From Lepas anatifera (lineage: Eukaryota; Arthropoda; Thecostraca; Lepadidae), in NCBI GenBank assembly GCA_034440635.1, contig JAOTON010001674.1, positions 124,001 to 188,000 on the forward strand: 64,000 bases of DNA. The letters are read 5' to 3'. Below, piece by piece: positions 33,005 through 45,098 of this stretch. Under the pieces are notes generated by a model. The model did no database searches, was not told where the DNA came from, and saw only the letters and a program-made list of their open reading frames with translations. Numbering within the stretch: position 1 is the first letter of the stretch; every line of letters begins with the position of its first letter. The position numbers and the translations under genes were made by a program.

Positions 33005-34920
33005 TTAAAGAACCTTTCCTTACTGAAGTTATTGAGAAAGTGGCCCATGTGGCCCACAATGCCTGCTTCTCGAAGTTTTTTTCAAGATTGCGTATCGCCA
33101 CGCCGTGTCATACGCTTTTTCTATGTCGAAAAAAACTGCCACTGTGTGCTGCTTTGCTGCGAAAGAGCAACGAATTGATGTATCGAGTGATATCAAGTGG
33201 TCCGTGGTGCTGCGTCCAGCTCGAAACCCACACTGGTACTCAGAAAAGAATCCTGTGCTCTCAAGATAACAAACAAGACGCTTGTTAATCATTCGCTCGA
33301 AAAGCTTGCATAGACATGATGTGGAGGGCAATAGGTCGGTAGTGCAGTGGGTCATGGCCTTCTTTATCCGGTTTCAAAACTGGGACTATGGTCGCCTGTT
33401 TCCATCCCTCCGGGAAGTCGTGTGACGTCCAGATGTGATTGTAAAAGCTAAGCAGTGACTTCATACAGTGTATACTGAGGTTTTTCAGCATAGCATTGTG
33501 GATGAGGTCTGGTCCTGGTGCAGTGTTTTTGGTTTGAGCCAAAGCGTCTTTAAGCTCATCAAATGTGAAGCAGTCGTTGAAAGGGAGAATTTCCGACGAG
33601 TCGAAGCATATAGGGGTCAATTCACTTGTTTGCTTATGTCTAATAAATCGCCTATCGTTCGTGCCAAGTTGCCATCGGTTTGCCCAAGTTGTTCCTATTG
33701 TGTTTGCTACTTCTGTGGGATCGGTTAAAATGGTATTCCCAACAGTCAAAACAGGAGATGGCATTGCTACGAAAACGTCCGGACAACCTATTAATCCGTC
33801 GCCATATCGTGCTGAGAGGTGTCAGAAGGTTTATAGTGCTTATGTAGGCATTCCAAGAACTTCTTTTGGCCTCCTTAATTGTTCGCTTGACTTGGGCCTT
33901 TGCTTTGCGGTACTGGATTAAATTGTTGAGTGTTGGCCTTTTCTCAAAAATACGAAAACAGCGACGTCTTTTGCGAATAAAATGTTTGCAGTCCTCAGTC
34001 CACCAGGGGACTGGTATGTGTCGGGGTAGGGCAGAAGTCTTTGGAATGTAAGAACCAGCAGATTGCAATATACGATTACATATTTCATCGTCAAGCTCTG
34101 TCGCAGTGCTACCATCCCCTGGCTCAATGTCGAAGTGGCAATCGGCTGCAAAGCTTTCCCAGTCGGCTTTCTGGATGTTCCACTGGGGAATTCTCCTTCC
34201 TGGATGGGGCGTGTCAGTCCAAAGCCAGATAGGATAGTGATCACTGCCACACGGATGTGAATGGGTTCTCCACCTAAAACGATCAGCCAAGGTAGAAGAA
34301 CATAAAGAAAGGTCGATAGCAGACGTGTTTCCTGACGGTAGCGCAATATGTGTAGGAAGTCCATTATTCAAGTTACATACATCATTACGTAATATAACAT
34401 CCTTCCAGTCGACGGCCTCGTCGGCCTGAGCGTGTACAACCCCATGCTGTGCTGTGAGCATTGAAGTCACCCAATAAAAGGAAGTTTCTTGGCAGCTGAC
34501 GGATCAGATCGTGCAGCGCATCCCCCGGAAGGTCTTCGTCGGGGGGTAAATACAAGGATACGCAGGTTATTTTCAAATTTCCAAAATCGACAGTTGCCGC
34601 CACAGCTTGGAGGCTAGTCCTGAGATGAAAAGAATATGATGGTACGCTGTAGTGTACTAGTATGGCAACACCGCCATGTGCTATTGTTGTTGAGGGTATG
34701 TCGTAACGATATGTTTTATAATTGTGTAATTGGCATTAGTTCTCCTCCTTCAGTTTGGTTTCTTGTACACAGATAAGAGCGGGGGATTTAGAGGCAACCA
34801 GAGCCTGTAGTTCAGCTTGGTTCGCCCTAAACCCACGCATGTTCCATTGTAAGATATGGGTCATACTAGTAAGAGTTAAGAGGAGTGTTAATACTAGTCT
34901 GGAGAAAAATAATAAGCTCC

Positions 34921-36849
34921 TCATTGTGCTTTACTAGGTCCCTGGAAGGGCACACCTCCTGACAGCATTCCCTTATACTGTGTACTGGTTTCTCGCTCCC
35001 ATACCGGATGTGCCCGGTCTCTCGAGAGCGGACGCCTGGTACTACCTGGCTCCCGAGAATGGGACCGGTACCTATCGGTTCGGTCTGATGAGTAGGAGTG
35101 AGACCGACCGCGTTCTCGGCCTTGGCCTGAGTCTAAGGGGTGGTTGGGTCTCGGATTTACCTGCAGGTAACTCCGGAAAACTGCCTCATGCTGAGGTCTG
35201 GGTGGCGGTTGCGTGACTGGTGAGCCAGGTGGTCCTGCGCGAGGAGGGCGGCGGATCGGGGGCGGTGGCATGGAATCATCTGTTTGTTTTATTGCTGGTT
35301 GTATGGTTGGATTAGTGGGTGCTTCCTGAAAGATGGCCTCCCGCGGGGGCCTTTCGCTTATCGTGACGGTACTCCTGGCTGGGGATGCTTCTACAGCAGT
35401 TTTGTCCTGGGGAAATCCTGTCTGGTTCGCTTCATCTAAACGCTTTAGGGTTACCCGGGCTCGCTTCACCCCCACAGATGCCTCGTCAGCTGGTGCGGGG
35501 ACAGCTGTTTCAGGCAGCGAAGTAGGCGTTCCACATGTGGGTGCTAGAGACTGTATGGGTGAGTCTTCTCTGGCTCGCTTATTCTGTACCTCTTGTCTGT
35601 TCTCGTGGTGTCTACCCTCATTAGTGTCTGAGATTGTTCCACCATCGGAGGTTGATAGGTCTGGTGGATCAGTGTCTGCAACAGTGTTTCGGACCTCTGG
35701 TGCTGTTTGCACGCCCTTGTCGACCGTTTCCGTAGCGGGCGCAGCAGTGTCTTGGTACGTTCGGGAGACAGGAGGTAAGAGACCGGCGGCAATCGCCAAG
35801 AATTCGCGAAGTGAGAGTTGCATTAAATCTCCAACTCTAGAGTCCAGGCTGGGTTCGGTTGTGCTAGCGTGTTCTGTGATTGTCTGGTTAGTTGATGAGG
35901 TGTGAAGGGAGATGCCAACTACTGCGTCTCGGTTAGAAGGAGCGACCGAGGGAGCTTTAGCCTTTGCTGTGGTGGGTCCCATTTCTGGCGACGGCTTGGC
36001 GGCTAGCTTAGCTCTATGCTTTTGCATTTGTTTTGCCGCAGTCAGTTTTGGGCAGAGAGGACTCCAAGCTTCGTGGTTTGATCCGCATGCAGCGCATTTT
36101 GGCGTCGTGGCTTCGCATACCGATGACCTATGTCCGAGTCCCGCACACTTTCTGCAGCGCTCCTCTCCCTTACACCTACTGGCCATGTGGCCAAAATCCT
36201 GGCATCTGAAGCAACGGACTGGGTTCGGCGTAGACGGTCGCACTTTCAGGGCCATCCATCCTACGCGGACTTTTTCTGGTAGCGTTTTCCCTGCAAAATG
36301 GAGAAGGAATGTTCCAGTGTCAGAGCTCTGACTTTCCCCCTTCCTCAGTAGCCGTTTTACCGCTGTTACACCCTGGTCCTCTAGTCCTGCTAAGACCTCG
36401 TCATCCGGTACGTCACGCAGGTCTCGGCAACTGATCACTCCCCTGCAGCTATTCTTTGTGGCGTGAGGGGACATTTTGATCGGGACTGATAGATACCGAT
36501 TTGCTGTGCGGATCTGAAAGGAGGTAGATGCTAGCAGCTTTTTCGCATCGCGTGCGTTCTGTACGTCTACTTCGATCTTTCCATCTGGGTGCCGAAACGT
36601 GCGTTTGGGATTGAACTTTTCCAGGGCCGTGTGTAGCTGAAATGGATTCAGCTTCAGCGTCCGATCTTCAACAGAGATAACAAGAGACAATGGGATGATC
36701 TGCTCTGGTGGAGTTCGCGCGGGTGGTCTGGCGTCCGGAGGGTCCATAGTATCAGCGGAATCAGAGGGTGAACTCGGGGTAGTCGGATTCAAGGCAGGGG
36801 TCGAAGTCCGTGCAGTCGGTTCTGTGGAAGTAGCGTGTAGAGAGGCCAT
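34921..36849 (-). CDS. LINE1 ORF1, gag-like nucleic-acid-binding protein (642 aa, intact)
   Basis: A single uninterrupted frame of 642 residues. N-terminal Ser/Thr/Pro-rich region; a middle region (about 50-200) with RTFRHPDGKIEVDVQNARDA and CRGVISCRDLRDVPDDEVL; three zinc knuckles, CX2CX4HX4C at 213-226 and 232-245 and CX2CX3HX6C at 252-266; then a long Pro/Ser/Arg-rich tail ending in an RS-like part (GRERGRSHSYSSDRTDRYRS). This is the standard layout of gag proteins of I/Jockey-type LINEs, which package element RNA. It is intact although ORF2 is broken. Overlapping plus-strand frames are shadows. Confidence 0.85.
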   Translation of the reverse strand: MASLHATSTEPTARTSTPALNPTTPSSPSDSADTMDPPDARPPARTPPEQIIPLSLVISVEDRTLKLNPFQLHTALEKFNPKRTFRHPDGKIEVDVQNARDAKKLLASTSFQIRTANRYLSVPIKMSPHATKNSCRGVISCRDLRDVPDDEVLAGLEDQGVTAVKRLLRKGESQSSDTGTFLLHFAGKTLPEKVRVGWMALKVRPSTPNPVRCFRCQDFGHMASRCKGEERCRKCAGLGHRSSVCEATTPKCAACGSNHEAWSPLCPKLTAAKQMQKHRAKLAAKPSPEMGPTTAKAKAPSVAPSNRDAVVGISLHTSSTNQTITEHASTTEPSLDSRVGDLMQLSLREFLAIAAGLLPPVSRTYQDTAAPATETVDKGVQTAPEVRNTVADTDPPDLSTSDGGTISDTNEGRHHENRQEVQNKRAREDSPIQSLAPTCGTPTSLPETAVPAPADEASVGVKRARVTLKRLDEANQTGFPQDKTAVEASPARSTVTISERPPREAIFQEAPTNPTIQPAIKQTDDSMPPPPIRRPPRAGPPGSPVTQPPPRPQHEAVFRSYLQVNPRPNHPLDSGQGRERGRSHSYSSDRTDRYRSHSREPGSTRRPLSRDRAHPVWERETSTQYKGMLSGGVPFQGPSKAQ

Positions 36850-38765
36850 GACAAGTCAGTTTACCTTCGGCCCCCCGGGTTGCCAGCTGTCAATAGCTGG
36901 GCCCGGGGGGCTGGTACAGTGCCTACGGGGGCAGGTGCGCCCGTCTCAGAGGGGCGAGAGATACTCACACAACCCCTCCGATCAGAACGCACCCACCCCC
37001 TTGACGCCATCAGCCCAGTGTACCGGCAGGGCCATGAGTCGGGACGAAGCAAAACGCGGCAGCCCTCACGCAGCGGAGACTGCGGTCTACCAGGCGCGCG
37101 CAACAAGCCGGAGTCTCGCAAATCGACGGTTTCCGAAACCCCGGCCCGCGTCGCGCCCGGCAAGAGCTATCACAGTCCCCACCGCGAAGGGCGCCGCGCC
37201 GCACGCCCGAAACATAATCCCCCTGCCCAGCTGGACCGAGCGACAGTGCCCGTAGACACTGCCGCGTAGCTAGGCCGCCCGCGGCAGCCTACGGACGGCT
37301 TACCCCCGGTTGGATCGAGATATCTGGGCCAAAGGGGGCGTGTTGGAGCCCTCGGGACTGACCCGCCCGAGGGGGACCTCAACCCCCCAGGATCCCGTCA
37401 ACCTCGTCGTCGGGGCTCGAGATAGGCCTCGAATGGGCGCCTTACACCCATAAAATGCCGAAGAAGGCAAATAACTGTGGGACCAATAACTGAAGCATAA
37501 AAAGAGGACAGGAACTAAAAATAATCAGCAAACTGCTGACTGCATAATGCTGCCACCTGCTGACTTGTCCGGCACATGGATAATTGGGTACGGGATGTGA
37601 CGACACCCGCGACCCCAGTTGGCAGGATGGGTTTCGCCCCCCGCCTTCGGGTGAGGGGCCAAATCGAAACTGCCATCCTTATCCCTACTTAGCCTTCCTA
37701 ATTTCAAATCCTATCTGCTCCATGCTCCTCTTCCTTCTCCCCCCCTTAATTCCCTGTGTGTCCATGCCTTTCCAACCTCATCCTTTCTGCTCACTCCTAA
37801 ATACCACTCCTACCCACCGTCTGTCGTGTTCGGCCCGGTATGTCTCCTCGTGTGGCGGGGCGTGTAGGCTCTCGCTCGTCTTGAGTGTGCGCACCTCGGC
37901 CGCGTGTGGAGCGTTTCTGGGCTTGATTATGCAGACTGATCCCCTTCCTGTCCCTCTTTCCCTCAATCCCTGTTTACCCTGGTCTCCCCGTGGCTGAGTA
38001 AGGTCTGGTCCTTCCTGTACCTTCCCATCCATGTGTCTCTGGTCGATTATGTTTTCTTGTTTGGTTAATTTTTGTTTGGTTTCTTCGCTCCGCTTTTTTA
38101 TCGTTTCTGGGTCAGAGTTTGCAACAGCAACCACCACTTTGAGCTGCTGGTGCCGTTTTACGGGTGTAGAGCGCCTACATAGGCTGGCCTCCTTCTTTCC
38201 GAGCTCCGGCTTGTGCTCCGACGACGGGTAGATGGGATCCTGGGGAGCTGAGGCTCCCCCTGCTCGGAGCCTACTGCAGGGGGTAGTTAACACGCTCCTT
38301 TTGGCTTTGATATCATGATCGAACCGGGGGTAGGCCCCCGAAGCCTCCGCGGGTGGTCTAGCCACGTCAGCAACGCCTGGCGTCCCCTGTCCAGCTGTGG
38401 CCTGGGGCACTCTCCTGGGGTCTTGGCCTGCGCGCTGTCGGGCTGGGGCCGCGTGTGTGTCCTGTTTGGGTGCGTGATGGGCCGGAGTCTCGGGCGACCC
38501 GTTCAATCGCCGATGCTCCGGTCGGTGGCGTGGTCCGGTGGGGCACGCTCGGCGGTCTCATTTTCGGCATTGGCGTGGCTTTTTGGCCCTAGGATTGAGC
38601 ACCTTGCGCCCTCTGGGCTGAGGGAGGAGGGGGGAGGCGATGCCCGATTGGACCCGGATGTGAGCTGGCTCTGCCTGGTCTGTAACGGTATCACCGACCC
38701 TCCTACAGCCATCAAATCCAACTTTTTTAGGATGAGAGGATGGTGGAGCAATTAGAATATAAACC

Positions 38766-40568
38766 ATGGAAAACAACACAACACATACACAAACAAGTAG
38801 TAACATTGCCTTCTCTCAAGAAGAGATGGAAACAAAGGAGGTCATCATTCGCGGAAAAGAGAACTCCCTGACAACTTTATCACTCTTCCAACGCAAAAGC
38901 GCCGTTGAAAGACTTGGGTAAGGTGAGGAGATGCGAGCAGAAGAGAAACGGATCGCTTTTGGTTGAGTTTGAACGCTCAGATGCCGCCCGGTCTGCCCTA
39001 TCTACCTCCCATCTGACCTTTTGGGTCAGGGAGGAAGGGAAAAAGGTAGAGAAGGATATTCCCGTCGAAATACAGCTTTGTGTTGTCCGCTCCCGAACCA
39101 AAGGCATCATATCCTGTCGCCAGCTGCAAGGAATCAGCGACGAGGATATAGCGGACGGGCTTTCAGATCAGGGAGTCACAACAGCTCGAAGGCTGGGTAA
39201 AACTGATGCAATAACCCTGGAGTTCAGCGCTCCATAGCTTCCAAACCGGGTATTTGTTCGCTACACATCGGTCCCTGTCAGAGTATATGTCCCGGACCCA
39301 CTCCGCTGCTTTAGGTGTCATCGCTTTGGGCACGGAGCTGGTTCCTGCCGAGGTGCAGCACGATGTGGCCGCTGCGGCCAGCCAGAACATGGCAAGGATT
39401 GTCAGGGGGATGCCAAGTGTGTCCACTGTAAGGAAAGCCACCCAGCTTGGAGTCGGCAATGCAGAGTTTACAAAACCGAACGAGAAATTGCAGAGATCCG
39501 AGTGAAGCAGGCTGTGTCCTTCGCAGAGGCTAAGCGTATATATCACGAAAATCACCCCACCGTATCACATAGAGACGCATTAATGAGTCAAACTCGCCAA
39601 TCAACTACAACTGCAACGGTAACTGATACAGCTCATAGTTCCCTTCCGGTCGAGAGTTCACCTGGAGCTCGTGTCAGATCCTCAAGTGTAGGCCACGTCA
39701 CTCTGACGACAAAAGTCAGGGATTTGCTTGACATGACCATTGGCGACCTTTTGCAAATGATCATCACACTTCTACCTCCCGTACGAGAGGAACTATCGAC
39801 CTCTTCGCACGCTGGTGTACCATCGCCTACACCACCGACCACGGCCACTAACACTGGCAGTGGAAAGACCATGATGCACACAAGGCCCCTCAGAATGATG
39901 TTAGCGCTTCTCTAGACCTTGAGACAAACGCAACCATGGAGGCTGAGACGCCAGTATCCCAAGCAGTGCCAGAAATCATGCCATATAGCTCCCTCCAGGA
40001 ATCTGCTAAGCCCCCAGAGGAAAACACAAACAAACAGCCAACCGTAATCGAGGACAACACGACTGTATCTATGAGATCCGAGGACGCTTCTGGGACGGTC
40101 AGAGATACATGGACGGTGGTTGGAAAAGGTGGGAAACCGATATCTCACCGCACTACAGCCAAGAAATCACCTGACGAGCACACTACACCAGAAAATTTGC
40201 CGCAGACCCCGATTAAGTGCAACAGAGGCCAAACAGTAGGTGCACGAAAACCTGTCGTGGCTCCAAGGACAGACACCGGTCCAACCCCTCTCCCACCACC
40301 GCCTCCGCGGCGACAGGGGCCTCGGACTCCGCAAGGTCCTGCGGCCCGGCCCCGTCCCCCCGGCAGCGGGTTCTTGTCGCCTCCAGGGAGTTCTCCATCA
40401 CACCGCCCCGACAAGCGCGCATTGTCGGGAACACCATCTCCGAACAGTATGGAGAGCCCGCGTAGGAAACAGCGGCTACAGTCTGATTCCAGGGATGGGC
40501 ATTACCGCCGCAATTCCATTGGCGCCTCTCCAAGCGTTTCTGGAGCGTCGTATTACTTTGACATATAA
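38766..40568 (+). pseudogene. LINE2 ORF1, gag-like (broken)
   Basis: It starts MENNTTHTQTSS. A frameshift near 38905, an in-frame TAG at 39235-39237 and a frameshift near 39915 interrupt it. Zinc knuckles CFRCHRFGHGAGSC, CGRCGQPEHGKDC and CVHCKESHPAWSRQC follow RYTSVPVRVYVPDPLR; the C-terminus is Pro-rich (PLPPPPPRRQGPRTP). Upstream, GIISCRQLQGISDEDIADGL matches the corresponding ORF1 part of LINE1 (GVISCRDLRDVPDDEVLAGL). Confidence 0.8.
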
Positions 40569-40593
40569 CTAGTTATTTTTACCCCACATCCCC

Positions 40594-43500
40594 ATGAGTA
40601 CCTTTTTACAATGGAACTGTCGGGGGCTCGTGCTAACGCCTTCGACCTACATACCACAATCAGATCCAATAACCCTGTGGCAGTCTGTCTACAGGAGACC
40701 AAGTTATCTCCTGAGGCCTCGTATTCTATTAAAGACTACACTATTTTTCGAAATGACATGCAGCGTAACACTATAGCACATGGAGGTGTTCTGATAGCCG
40801 TACACCAGGGGGTGCCAGCAGTAAAGGTCGCCTTGCAGTCACTACTACAAGCTGTTGCAGCTCGCATTTCCGTCGGTCTAAGAACGCTCCCGATATGCTC
40901 CATATATTTTCCTCCAGAGGTTGCCATGCCCCGTGTGGAGCTCTCTCTGCTGGTGGCAGAGTTACCCCGGCCTTTTCTCCTATTGGGAGATTTTAACGCA
41001 CATAGTACTACATGGGGATGCAGAAGTACTAACACTCAGGGTCGCTACCTCGAAGCTTTTATAGCCGACGAAAGCTTATGCCTTTTAAACACCGGGAGTG
41101 CCACGCACTTAACCCTGCCTTCTGGCCGCGAATCAGCCATTGACCTCAGTTTGTGAAGCCCGGAATTGGCACCCGTCTTCAAGTGGTCAACGCATAGGGA
41201 CCCATCGGGTAGTGACCACTACCCCATCTTCTTAACCTGCGGAGTCTCTGCTTCTCTAGGTAATAGGCCACAACGATGGAACTTTACTAGAGCCGACATA
41301 TCAAAGTTCCAGGGCCTTCTAGCCGATCTTTTTGCCGACCTCCCAAGGGACCCACCACTGTCAATTGAACAGTTTTCTGCATATGTCAGAGAGGCTGCAT
41401 TTCGATACATCCCGAGAACTTCAGGAAAACCTCGCCGCCCTCCGGTCCCATGGTGGTCTCACGAGTGTCGGGACGCCATCAGAGCACGCCGCAGAGCATA
41501 CAGACGATTTAAACACAATAGTACTGAAACAAACCTCATCGCCTTCAAACGATCTCGTGCAGTTTGCAAACGTACCATCCGGCGAGCTAAGAGAAAGTCT
41601 TGGGTTGATTTCTTAGGAAAGCTAAATCGTTCCACCCCATCCGCAGTCATTTTTTTCCCAGATGCGACGCATTGGGGGCATCTCTCAGTCTGCTCCGCTT
41701 CCAGTGTTGTGTGTGAACAACCGAACAATCATGGACCCAGTAGAGGTAGCAAACGCCCTGGGAGAGGCGTTTGCTTACCGATGCCGGTCTATAAGGGACG
41801 ATAGAAATCTTATGCAGCACAAAATCAGGTCCGAACAGAAGAACATTGATTTTTCCACAACTAGTAATCTCTCTTACAATGCACCATTCTCACTAACAGA
41901 GCTCACCTCAGCAATCAGTGGACTCCGTAGCGTAGCAGAGGCCCCGGATCTCTTTCATAATAACATGTTCAAGGTGTTCCCTGGGCGTACACTGGATGCA
42001 TTATTAAATACTTTCAATAACTATGGCGGTCTGGACAGTTTCCTCGTGCATGGCGGGAGGCAGTAATTATTCCGGTTCTGAAACCAGGCAAAACCGGTTC
42101 TGACCCACTTCATTTCCGACCTATTTCACTGACCTCATGCTTGTGTAAGCTCTTTGAAAAAATGGTAAATGTTCGTTTCACTTGGTTCTTGGAATCCCGA
42201 GGTATTCTCAACAACAACCAATGTGGTTTTCGTAAGGGCCGGAGTACTGTTGACCACCTCGTGTCCCTTGACACTGCCATTCGAAGCGCATTCAAAGAAA
42301 GACGGAATGTAGGGGCGGTTTTCTTTGACGTTGTAGCCGCCTATGACACTGCTTGGCGCCATGGAATTCTCATGAAAGTATTCCAGTGTGGAATTCGTGG
42401 CCACTTGGGTTTTTTATTAAGAACTTCTTAATTGACAGGACTTTCCGAGTGCGTGTTGGAGGGGCCTACTCGAAGGTATTTTACCAGGAGGACGGTATTC
42501 CCCAGGGAAGTGTTATGAGTGTAGGACTGTTTGCGCTCGCTATTAATGACATCACAGACTATCTACCGCAGTCTATAAAAAGCTCGCTCTTCGTAGACGA
42601 CCTTGCAATATGGACCACGTCGTCTACATCTCCATCCCTCTCGCGGCAGCTTCAGCTAGCCGTTAATCAGTTGAAGTCCTGGAGTGGACAGAACGGGTTA
42701 TACTTCTCGACGACGAAAACGGTCGGTATACACTTCTGCCGAAAACGTCGACCCTGCCCTGATCCAAGAGTGATTCTAGGGGACAGTCAGATCCCGTTTA
42801 AAACGTCAGCTAGATTCCTCGGAATTTCTCTTGACAGGCGCCTGACTTATGTTTCACACCTTAAACAACTTAAAGACAGGTGCTTCAGATGCTTGAATAC
42901 TCTCAAATGCGTATCCAGGACATCATATGGGGCGGATAGGAAAACTCTGCTCGTTCTATATCGCTCACTCATCCGTTCGAAAATGGACTATGCCTGTTTC
43001 GTGTACGATTCGGCGTCTGACTCTGCGAAGCGCTGCTTAGACACCATCCACCACAGCGCTATTCGTATCGCTACAGGTGCATTCCGCACCACACCGACAA
43101 GTAGCCTGCTTGTTGAGGCGAATGAACCTCCTTTGGGGATGCGGCGCCGCCTCCTTGGCCAGAGATATGCATACAAACTTGCACAACTTCCGAGTCACCC
43201 AACACATAAGATGGTCTTCTCGCGCCGAGTTGTGCAGCTTTTTTCCGACCTTCGCAGGGGATTGCCTTTCTGCGTTCGTGCGCAAAATTTAGCATTGGAG
43301 AGTGGAGTCCAACGGCGAATGATCGCCCTGAACGAACCGTCGGAAATCCCTCCTTGGCAGGTAGCAGAAACTGAGACAGACCCATCTCTCACTGGCTACG
43401 TAAAGTCTAGTGTCCCCCCTGTAGAAATGAATGCTCTGGCCATGGAGCACATTTCACATTACAATGAATATGTAAAGATATTCACAGATGGGTCGAAGAT

Positions 43501-44302
43501 GAGAGCCGGGGTAGGATATTCATTCGTTATGGGCACTACGACCAGATCCTTTTCGCTTCCATCTCGTGCATCTGTGTTCTCTTCTGAATTAATCGCCATT
43601 TCTAAAGCCCTGTGTTTTATTGAAATATGTGACGAGAATCTGTTCGTAATTTTTACCGACTCACTCAGCAGTGTACAGGCACTAAAAATCTTCAACCCGA
43701 GTGACTGTCTTGTGCGTAAGGTACGCCTACATATTTCACGATTAGGGCAAAATCAAAAGAAGGTTCAGGTGTGCTGGATACCCAGTCATGTGGGAATAGG
43801 AGGCAATGAGGCAGCGGATGCCGCGGCAAAACGAGCAGCGGAAAGAACATGTTCGCGTCGACTCCCAATACCGGCCAGGGACTTGTTCCCCCATCTGTTG
43901 CATCACCTCCGCGGAGCCTGGCAGCAATCGTGGGAGGTGCTTGCAAGCAACAAGCTGTTCGAGGTGAAGCCTGAGCTCGGTGAGTGGCGGTGTGCGGCGC
44001 GCCGGTGCCGGCGGGAGGAGGTGGCCCTCTGCAGATTGCGTACCGGCCATACATTGGCCACCCATCGTTACCTCCTTTGTGGGGAAGCGAGGCCGCCCTG
44101 CCAGCGTTGCGGTGTACCCTTGTCGGTGAGGCACGTGCTGACGTCCTGCCCTGGGTATAACGGAGAGAGGACCAGACACTTTGGGGAGAGACAGGAGCCT
44201 TTTACTATGTCAGAGATGGTTGGCCGCGACTCCCGTTTGATAGAACAAGTGCTTACTTTCCTGAAGGCCATCAATTTTAGAATCATCTATGACCCTGGTT
44301 AA
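40594..44302 (+). pseudogene. LINE2 ORF2: endonuclease, RT, RNase H (broken)
   Basis: The start is MSTFLQWNCRG; a frameshift follows at once. Endonuclease: VCLQETKLS, LLLGDFNAHSTTWG and GSDHYPIFL, with TGA at 41154-41156. RT: GFRKGRSTVDHLVSLD, FFDVVAAYDTAW, GIPQGSVMSVGLF and FVDD at 42590-42601. RNase H: FTDGSKMRAGVG, SSELIAIS, FTDSLSSVQAL and WIPSHVGIGGNEAADAAAK; then CQRCGVPLSVRHVLTSC. The last 1.95 kb (42353-44302) is one open frame. Further frameshifts lie near 41655, 42040 and 42415. Confidence 0.85.
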
Positions 44303-44955
44303 GCGCAACATGGTCCGTGAGGACCTAAGCTGAACAATGTTTGACATACTTCAGCCTAATGCCTTAGTACACATACCGTGAGTCCTCCGGGTGACGCTGC
44401 GCGGAGGGCTGCCTGGCGCGGAGCGCCTGACTCCCCCTGTGGAGTCTCACGCCCCGTGCTGAGACTACACTGCCGTCCGGCGGGGGCGGGCGTGGGTCAC
44501 ATGAAAATGTGACTTGCGCCTGTCTTCCGTGGGGGGGCAGCGCAGGGGAGTCCGCCTAGGTGCCCAGCTGTTTGCTGGGCGCCCGGGCGGACTCAGGGAC
44601 TTCCCGTACTCCCGGGCCCCCTGGGTCCGGGGTACGGAGTGGGCGTCGGAACTGACGCCCCGACGCCTCGTGCCGGGCGCTCTCTGCGCGGCGTTGCCTG
44701 GTGGATCTTGTAGGGTCTAGGTTTTGTTTTCAGGATAGGAAGGGCTGATGTTAGTAGTGTGTGTGCACCCCTCTGTTTGCTTTGCCATTCACCCGCACAG
44801 CGAGGTATTGACATCGAAACTGGTAATGAATCTCTAAATCACGCGTTCTTCTTGTTCCAGATGGAGCACTTTTAGCGATTGTACTGTTCTGGGCGCTATA
44901 TGGCCTTGCCAAGCTGGTGCGCCCCTAAGCCCAAATAACTAAATAACCAACCACA

Positions 44956-45094
44956 TCATCGACGTCACAGGCATCACCGCTGGCAGCACGCACATTACCA
45001 GCGGAGACCAGTGCACCGCCAGACGCCACCGCTTACCAAATGGCGTGCATCGCAACATCTTGAAGGTGCCGTTGACGGGGTATCCAGTCCGCAA
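44956..45094. other. Short host intron segment between LINE2 and TTAA pair
   Basis: Nothing recognised; intron 1 of the minus-strand gene. Confidence 0.4.
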
Positions 45095-45098
45095 TTAA

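Larger units (their letters stand above)
29963..34864 (-). pseudogene. LINE1 ORF2: endonuclease, reverse transcriptase, RNase H (broken)
   Basis: The start is MTHILQWNMRGFRANQ at 34864. Endonuclease motifs: CVQETKL, LLLGDFNAHSTAWG and GSDHYPIWLW. RT motifs: DPLHYRPIAL, FFSEYQCGFRAGRST, FFDIEKAYDTAW, GTPQGSILSVTMF and FVDD at 31850-31861 (FADD replaced by FVDD, as also in LINE2). RNase H: YTDGSKSSLGAG, TTELCAI, VTDSASSLAAL and WVPSHVGIPGNERADLAAR, so the D-E-D-D set is kept. The C-terminus has CSHCQSRLTVQHVLADTGC. Several frameshifts (around 34736, 33770, 33320, 33030) plus two insertions inactivate it. RNase H after RT places it in the I/Nimb/Loa group. Confidence 0.85.
29813..37640 (-). mobile_element. 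I/Nimb-type non-LTR retrotransposon LINE1 (near full length, dead)
   Basis: In 5'-3' order on the minus strand: 5'UTR (~37640-36850), ORF1 gag with three zinc knuckles, ORF2 with apurinic endonuclease, RT, RNase H and a C-terminal Cys/His motif, and a 3'UTR ending GGAGCGCCCTTAAAAACCCC followed by AACACACACA. The same 3' end closes the fragment at 57207. It carries a SINE (30564-30727) and a TTAA element (32008-33004). The exact 5' end is uncertain because a related LINE lies head to head with it. Confidence 0.85.
38000..44955 (+). mobile_element. I/Nimb-type non-LTR retrotransposon LINE2 (dead)
   Basis: Plus-strand relative of LINE1. The 5'UTR contains CGACGACGGGTAGATGGGAT, matching CGACGACGAGGTTGACGGGA in the LINE1 5'UTR on the other strand, both about 550 bp before ORF1. 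Then come gag, endonuclease, RT, RNase H and a GC-rich 3'UTR ending GGTGCGCCCCTAAGCCCAAA plus TAACTAAATAACC, comparable to the LINE1 3' end. The 5' boundary lies between about 37640 and 38000. Confidence 0.8.

Noticed and set aside
35333..36331. Plus-strand frames within LINE1 ORF1
   Set aside because: Antisense shadows of the intact gag frame.
37778..38506. Minus-strand open frame of 242 residues
   Set aside because: It lies antisense over the LINE2 5'UTR, has low-complexity composition and no known motif.
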